A DNA stretch of 64,000 bases from Serratia entomophila (GTDB taxonomy: Bacteria > Pseudomonadota > Gammaproteobacteria > Enterobacterales > Enterobacteriaceae), in NCBI RefSeq assembly GCF_021462285.1, contig NZ_CP082787.1:1302001-1366000 (forward strand), in the 5' to 3' direction. The position numbers were made by a program, and so were the translations under genes. The notes under the pieces are model-generated. The model was not told the origin of the DNA and ran no database searches. It was given only the letters and a program-made list of their open reading frames with translations. This document shows, piece after piece, positions 60,438 through 64,000 of the stretch. Each line of letters starts with the position of its first letter. Position 1 is the first letter of the stretch.

Positions 60438-61256
60438 TTATGGATGCTGATAAAGCGGATAGGTGAAGAACAGCAGGTGCGTCAGGTTAAGCCCGAAATG
60501 GAACATAATCGGCACCCACAGGCGGCCGCTCCACATCCAGGCCAGGCCGTAAATCACCCCGGCCAGCGTGGCGAAAATCACCATCAGCATACCGCCCGCC
60601 AGGTGCGCCGCGCCAAAGATAACGGCGGCGATAACCAGCGCCGGCCAGTGCCCCAGCCATTGGCTGAGCCGCTGCTGCAGGTAGCCGCGAAACAGCGCCT
60701 CCTCGGCCATGCAAACGAAGAACAGGTTGGCCATGATATACGGCAGCAGCCAGGGTGGGTTATGCAGCTCTATTTTCAACCCGCCCAGCGCAACGCCCAG
60801 CAGCAATAGCGCCGGCACGCTGATGATCAGCGCTATCCAACCTGATTTGCCAATGTTGCGGCCGGTTTTGGTTGCAAACAACGTTGGCAGGCAGGCGAAC
60901 AACAGGAAGGGCACCAGCGCCTTGTCAAAGTTGTAGTACATAGTGAAAGGGGCGCTGAGCGGGCCGGCTTTTTCGCCGCTTACCGCCAACTGGTTATGGA
61001 TACCCGGCACCAGATGCAGGAATAGCGCCACGCAGCCGGCGACCACCAAAACCTCAATGCCTACCGCCAGAGGGCGCGTGGCGTGAAAATGATGCCGCAG
61101 CCACGCCAGCGCGACAATAACCAGCAAACATCCAAGAGCAAGCGGCGTCAGCACTCCATGATAGAGCCCCATAGCCGCCGATGCGGCCAATACTAACCAG
61201 GCCATTCGCCGGTTAAACGGCAAGAAGAATAACGAAGCAGCAAGTACGCCCCACAT
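60438..61256 (-). CDS. CPBP family intramembrane metalloprotease homologue
   Basis: 272 aa from ATG 61256, which has AAGGGA at good spacing; an earlier start at 61289 is less likely. About eight hydrophobic segments. CPBP (Abi/CAAX protease-like) motifs are in order: AEEALFRGYLQQRL (EExxxR), FGAAHLAGG (FxxxH), and MFHFGLNLTH (HxxxN). In this family the Glu and His residues form a membrane metal site; members act in prenyl-protein processing, bacteriocin self-immunity or unknown roles. Substrate unknown. It is a separate unit from the gal genes. Confidence 0.85.
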   Translation of the reverse strand: MWGVLAASLFFLPFNRRMAWLVLAASAAMGLYHGVLTPLALGCLLVIVALAWLRHHFHATRPLAVGIEVLVVAGCVALFLHLVPGIHNQLAVSGEKAGPLSAPFTMYYNFDKALVPFLLFACLPTLFATKTGRNIGKSGWIALIISVPALLLLGVALGGLKIELHNPPWLLPYIMANLFFVCMAEEALFRGYLQQRLSQWLGHWPALVIAAVIFGAAHLAGGMLMVIFATLAGVIYGLAWMWSGRLWVPIMFHFGLNLTHLLFFTYPLYQHP

Positions 61257-61388
61257 AATATGTCCCTTTAATATATACACGGCGCTCAATGCCTTTACGG
61301 CGTGCGAACATGGCGAAGTTGAGCGCTAAAAGGGATAGTAGCACAGAGAGATGACGCCAAAGGTCGGGGCAGTGGCCAAATGATGCCG

Positions 61389-61961
61389 TCAGCTCCGCAT
61401 CCAGGCCAGCGAGCGGCTGATTTCCGCCAGGTTTTGCAGCGTATCCAGACTTTGCTGGTGGATTTCCTGGGTCGGCGCGGCGCACAGGTCTTGCAGCACC
61501 GTCACCTGGAAGCCGGCGTCGTGCGCCTGCCGCGCGGTGCTTTCAATCGCCAACGGCGTGCTGACGCCGCCCAGCAGCAAATGGTGGCAGCGGTGCCGCC
61601 GCAGCCAGTCTAACAAATTGTTACCGCTGAAGGCCGAAACCGCCGTTTTTTCGAACTGCAGATCCTCCGCTTCCCGCTGCAGTTCAGGTACCCATCGGCA
61701 GCCCGGGCTGCTTAAACGCAGCGCGCCCGTCTGTTTCAGATGGTTGAACAGCGGAGAGTGCGGGGGAATGTCGTGATAATCGTCGGCGAAACCCACCCGC
61801 ACCCAAATCACCGGAATTTTCCGCACCCGCGCATAGGCCGCAGCGGCGTTGACGTTGCCGATCAGGTTATTCGCCATCACCTGTTCACGGCAGTGATTTG
61901 CGCGCCCTTTGGGGCCAATCAGATCTTCAATCAGATCGATAATAATCAGCGCGGCGGACAT
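61389..61961 (-). CDS. Isochorismatase-fold protein lacking the catalytic cysteine
   Basis: 190 aa. Isochorismatase/nicotinamidase-like fold: the Asp in ALIIIDLIEDL (residue about 9), the Lys in LQFEKTAVSAF, and the cis-peptide loop LLLGGVSTPLAIESTARQAHDAGF. In cysteine hydrolases the loop is GxxTxxC; here the Cys position is Ala (TPLAIES). The closest enzymes without this Cys are isochorismatases such as EntB and PhzD. So it may use a different chemistry or be inactive. No siderophore genes are nearby. Confidence 0.85.
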   Translation of the reverse strand: MSAALIIIDLIEDLIGPKGRANHCREQVMANNLIGNVNAAAAYARVRKIPVIWVRVGFADDYHDIPPHSPLFNHLKQTGALRLSSPGCRWVPELQREAEDLQFEKTAVSAFSGNNLLDWLRRHRCHHLLLGGVSTPLAIESTARQAHDAGFQVTVLQDLCAAPTQEIHQQSLDTLQNLAEISRSLAWMRS

Positions 61962-62076
61962 AGGGTCTCCAAAAAATAGCCAGCTATCTCTTTATGATAA
62001 AAGGCCAAATGTGATGTGCTGCGCGGAAGTGTTGCCGGATATGTCCCCGGATGGGCGGCGGTGGGCCGCCAGCCGA

Positions 62077-63549
62077 TCAGGCCAGCGGCTGGTGCTGATA
62101 GCGGTAGCCTTCGCCGTCGGGCACGAAGCTCAGCCGATGGGTGATGCACTGCGGCGCGTCTTCGGCATGGTGTGAAACGAACAGCAACTGGGTAGCGCCC
62201 TGGCCGATCAGCACGTCGATAAAGCGGCGCACCAGCTGGCGATTGAGCGGATCCAACCCCTGCAGCGGCTCGTCGAGGATCAGCAGCGCCGGGTGTTTGA
62301 CCAGCGCACGGGCGATCAGCGCCAGCCGCTGCTGGCCCCAGGAAAGGCTGTGGAAAGGGGTATCGCCCTGTGTACCGCCAAGCCCCAGCAGCGCCAGCCA
62401 TTGGCTGGTCAGCTGCTGCTGGCGATCCGATACCGCCTGGTAGATGCCGATGGAGTCAAAAAAGCCGGAGAGGATCACGTTGCGCACGCTGGCGCTGACG
62501 CGGTAATCCAGGTGCAGGCTGCTGCTGACGTAACCGATATGGCGTTTGATCTCCCAGATGGTTTCTCCGCTGCCGCGGCGTCGGCCGAACAGCGTCAGAT
62601 CGTTGCTGTAGCCCTGCGGATGATCGCCGGTGATCAGGCTGAGCAAGGTAGACTTGCCGGCGCCGTTCGGGCCGACTATCTGCCAGTGCTCACCGGGGTT
62701 CACCTGCCAGTCGAGATGGTTGAGGATCGGCCGATCGTTGTAGCTGACCACGCCGTCGCGCAGCACGATCAGCGGGCGATCCGCCGGCAATCGGGTCTGC
62801 TGCGCCGGATCTTCGGTTTCCGGCAGCGCCAGGCCGTTCAGATTCTCGCTGTGCGCCAGCTGCGCCACCAGGGCTTGCGCCATCACCTGCCGTCGCGGCC
62901 CCTGGCTGGTCAGGGTGCAGTCGGCCAGCACTCCCACCTGCTGGATAAAGTCCGGTATCTCGTCAAAACGGTTCAGCACCAACACCAGCGTGTAGCCGTG
63001 GGCGGAAAGCTCGCTCAGCAGCGTGGCCAACTGGCTGCGGGAGTGCACGTCCAGCCCGTCGAAGGGTTCGTCGAGGATCAACAGGTCCGGCTGCGGCATC
63101 AGCGCCCGGCAGAGCAGGGTTTTACGCGTTTCGCCGGTGGACAGGTATTTGAAGCGGCGCGACAGCAGGGAGGTAATGCCGAACTGGGCGGCCAACCGCT
63201 CGCAGCGCACGGCATCCTTTACGTCTTCCTGGATGATTTCCGCCGCGGTGCGCCCGGTGTCTTCTTCCCCCGGGCTGAGCAAGTCGGTGTTGTTGCGTTG
63301 CCATTCGTCGCTGACCAGCTTTTGCAACTGTTCGAAAGAGATGCGCACCGGGTGGCGGAAATCGCTGCGGCGTTCACCGCTGAGCAGGATCAGCTCATCG
63401 GCCAGCGCCCGCGCCAGGGCGGACTTGCCGCTGCCGTTGGCGCCGACAAACGCCCAGCTGTCGCCGGACTGAATATCGAGTTTGTCCAGCGTCAGGGTGC
63501 GGGTATCGCTTAAGCGGAATGAACCTTGCGAAATGTGCAACGACGACAT
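62077..63549 (-). CDS. modF: ModF, molybdenum-related double ABC ATPase
   Basis: 490 aa, E. coli length. Two ABC ATPase domains: Walker A FVGANGSGKSALARAL, signature YLSTGETRKTLLCRAL and Walker B LLILDEPFDGLD in the first; VGPNGAGKSTLLSLITGD, SLSWGQQRLALIARAL and LLILDEPLQGLDP in the second. The start at ATG 63549 fits E. coli MSSLQISQG. It lies after modE on the same strand, as in E. coli. No membrane partner is encoded with it; the role in molybdate handling is unproven. Confidence 0.97.
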   Translation of the reverse strand: MSSLHISQGSFRLSDTRTLTLDKLDIQSGDSWAFVGANGSGKSALARALADELILLSGERRSDFRHPVRISFEQLQKLVSDEWQRNNTDLLSPGEEDTGRTAAEIIQEDVKDAVRCERLAAQFGITSLLSRRFKYLSTGETRKTLLCRALMPQPDLLILDEPFDGLDVHSRSQLATLLSELSAHGYTLVLVLNRFDEIPDFIQQVGVLADCTLTSQGPRRQVMAQALVAQLAHSENLNGLALPETEDPAQQTRLPADRPLIVLRDGVVSYNDRPILNHLDWQVNPGEHWQIVGPNGAGKSTLLSLITGDHPQGYSNDLTLFGRRRGSGETIWEIKRHIGYVSSSLHLDYRVSASVRNVILSGFFDSIGIYQAVSDRQQQLTSQWLALLGLGGTQGDTPFHSLSWGQQRLALIARALVKHPALLILDEPLQGLDPLNRQLVRRFIDVLIGQGATQLLFVSHHAEDAPQCITHRLSFVPDGEGYRYQHQPLA

Positions 63550-63639
63550 CACCTGTTCCTTTTTATGCAATTATTTGCCTTAGAAATAGGCGCATTGCGT
63601 GGGGATGTCAATCAACAAAAATGCAACATCACGTTGCGC

Positions 63640-64000
63640 TTAGCACAACGTGGCGATTATCACCCGATCGGCGTTGAACAGGGCCTGTACGGCGCTGCCG
63701 GGGCGCAATTTCAGCGGCTGCAGCTCCGCGGTGCTCAGGGTGGCGCACAGCGTTTCGCCGCCCGCCAGCGTCACCAGCACCTCACTGTGCTCGGCGCCCG
63801 GCTGGATGCTGGCCACCCGGCCCGCCAGCGCGTTGTGCGCCGTATCGGCCGGCTGCGGATCGACACTCAGCTTCACCCAGGGAGCCTTGATCAGCGCCAG
63901 CACTTCTTTACCGGGGGTAAGCTGCAAGCGGTCGGCGCTTTGCTGGGTGATGGCGGCGGTGATGCGGGTTTGGCCGTCGTTCAGCAAGATTTCCAGATGC
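63640..64000 (-). CDS. modE: ModE, molybdate-responsive regulator (5' part outside window)
   Basis: The frame is open to the window edge, so only the C-terminal ~119 residues are present. These form the two TOBE/MOP molybdate-binding subdomains: LLNDGQTRITAAITQQSADRL, then GKEVLALIKAPWVKLSV with the ligand region, then NALAGRVASIQPGAEHSEV and ADRVIIATLC at the end, as in E. coli ModE. With molybdate bound, ModE represses modABC. A 90-base gap separates it from modF. Confidence 0.93.
   Translation of the reverse strand, partial: HLEILLNDGQTRITAAITQQSADRLQLTPGKEVLALIKAPWVKLSVDPQPADTAHNALAGRVASIQPGAEHSEVLVTLAGGETLCATLSTAELQPLKLRPGSAVQALFNADRVIIATLC

Overview
The window comes from a GC-rich gamma-proteobacterium of the order Enterobacterales. 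The proteins I can compare from memory are very close to Escherichia coli proteins (Kdp, Sdh/Suc, CydABX, Tol-Pal, NadA, AroG, GpmA, ModF), and gene order largely follows the E. coli kdp to modE segment. The base composition and the accessory genes fit Serratia (S. marcescens-like) best. The genus is an inference, not a proof. I see no prophage, insertion sequence, CRISPR array or resistance gene; nearly everything is core chromosome with small lineage-specific insertions.

Layout. 1-0.9 kb: the end of a YqjI-type PadR metal regulator and a DUF3861 protein. 0.9-8.8 kb, minus strand: the complete kdpFABCDE potassium-uptake operon, including the 29-codon kdpF, with a KdpE operator upstream at 8.9 kb. 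9.3-13.8 kb: ybfA, ybgA, phrB, a periplasmic cyclic-nucleotide phosphodiesterase and ybgI. 13.9-18.7 kb: a 5-oxoproline module made of pxpBCA, two paired predicted permease genes (DUF969/DUF979) and pyroglutamyl peptidase pcp. Then nei, gltA (minus) and the TCA super-operon sdhCDAB-sucABCD (21.6-31.5 kb). A periplasmic nucleotidase (minus) follows. Next come cydABX-ybgE and ybgC-tolQRAB-pal-cpoB (34.1-43.0 kb).

At 43.2-44.7 kb lies a tRNA operon (Lys-Val-Lys-Lys-Lys). Its spacers and tail are built from duplicated units ending in copies of the tRNA-Lys 3' end and packed with very short, tight hairpins. This is the most unusual part of the window and resembles in principle the rtT repeats of the E. 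coli tyrT locus.

44.9-52.8 kb holds nadA-pnuC, then on the minus strand a two-component system (LuxR-type regulator plus BvgS/EvgS-type hybrid kinase) joined by overlapping stop/start codons to the zinc exporter gene zitB, then aroG. 53.1-55.3 kb is a YjgN (DUF898) membrane protein with an M48 metallopeptidase. gpmA (with a Fur-box-like site) and a PsiF-repeat protein follow. The gal operon here is galTKM without galE, yet keeps both GalR/GalS-type operators around its promoter. The window ends with a CPBP membrane protease homologue, an isochorismatase-fold protein lacking the catalytic cysteine, modF, and the 3' part of modE.

Functionally the window covers potassium scavenging, oxoproline recycling, the TCA cycle and its electron exit to quinone, bd oxidase, the envelope-constriction Tol-Pal machine, NAD precursor supply, the first aromatic-pathway step, Leloir galactose metabolism and molybdate control.
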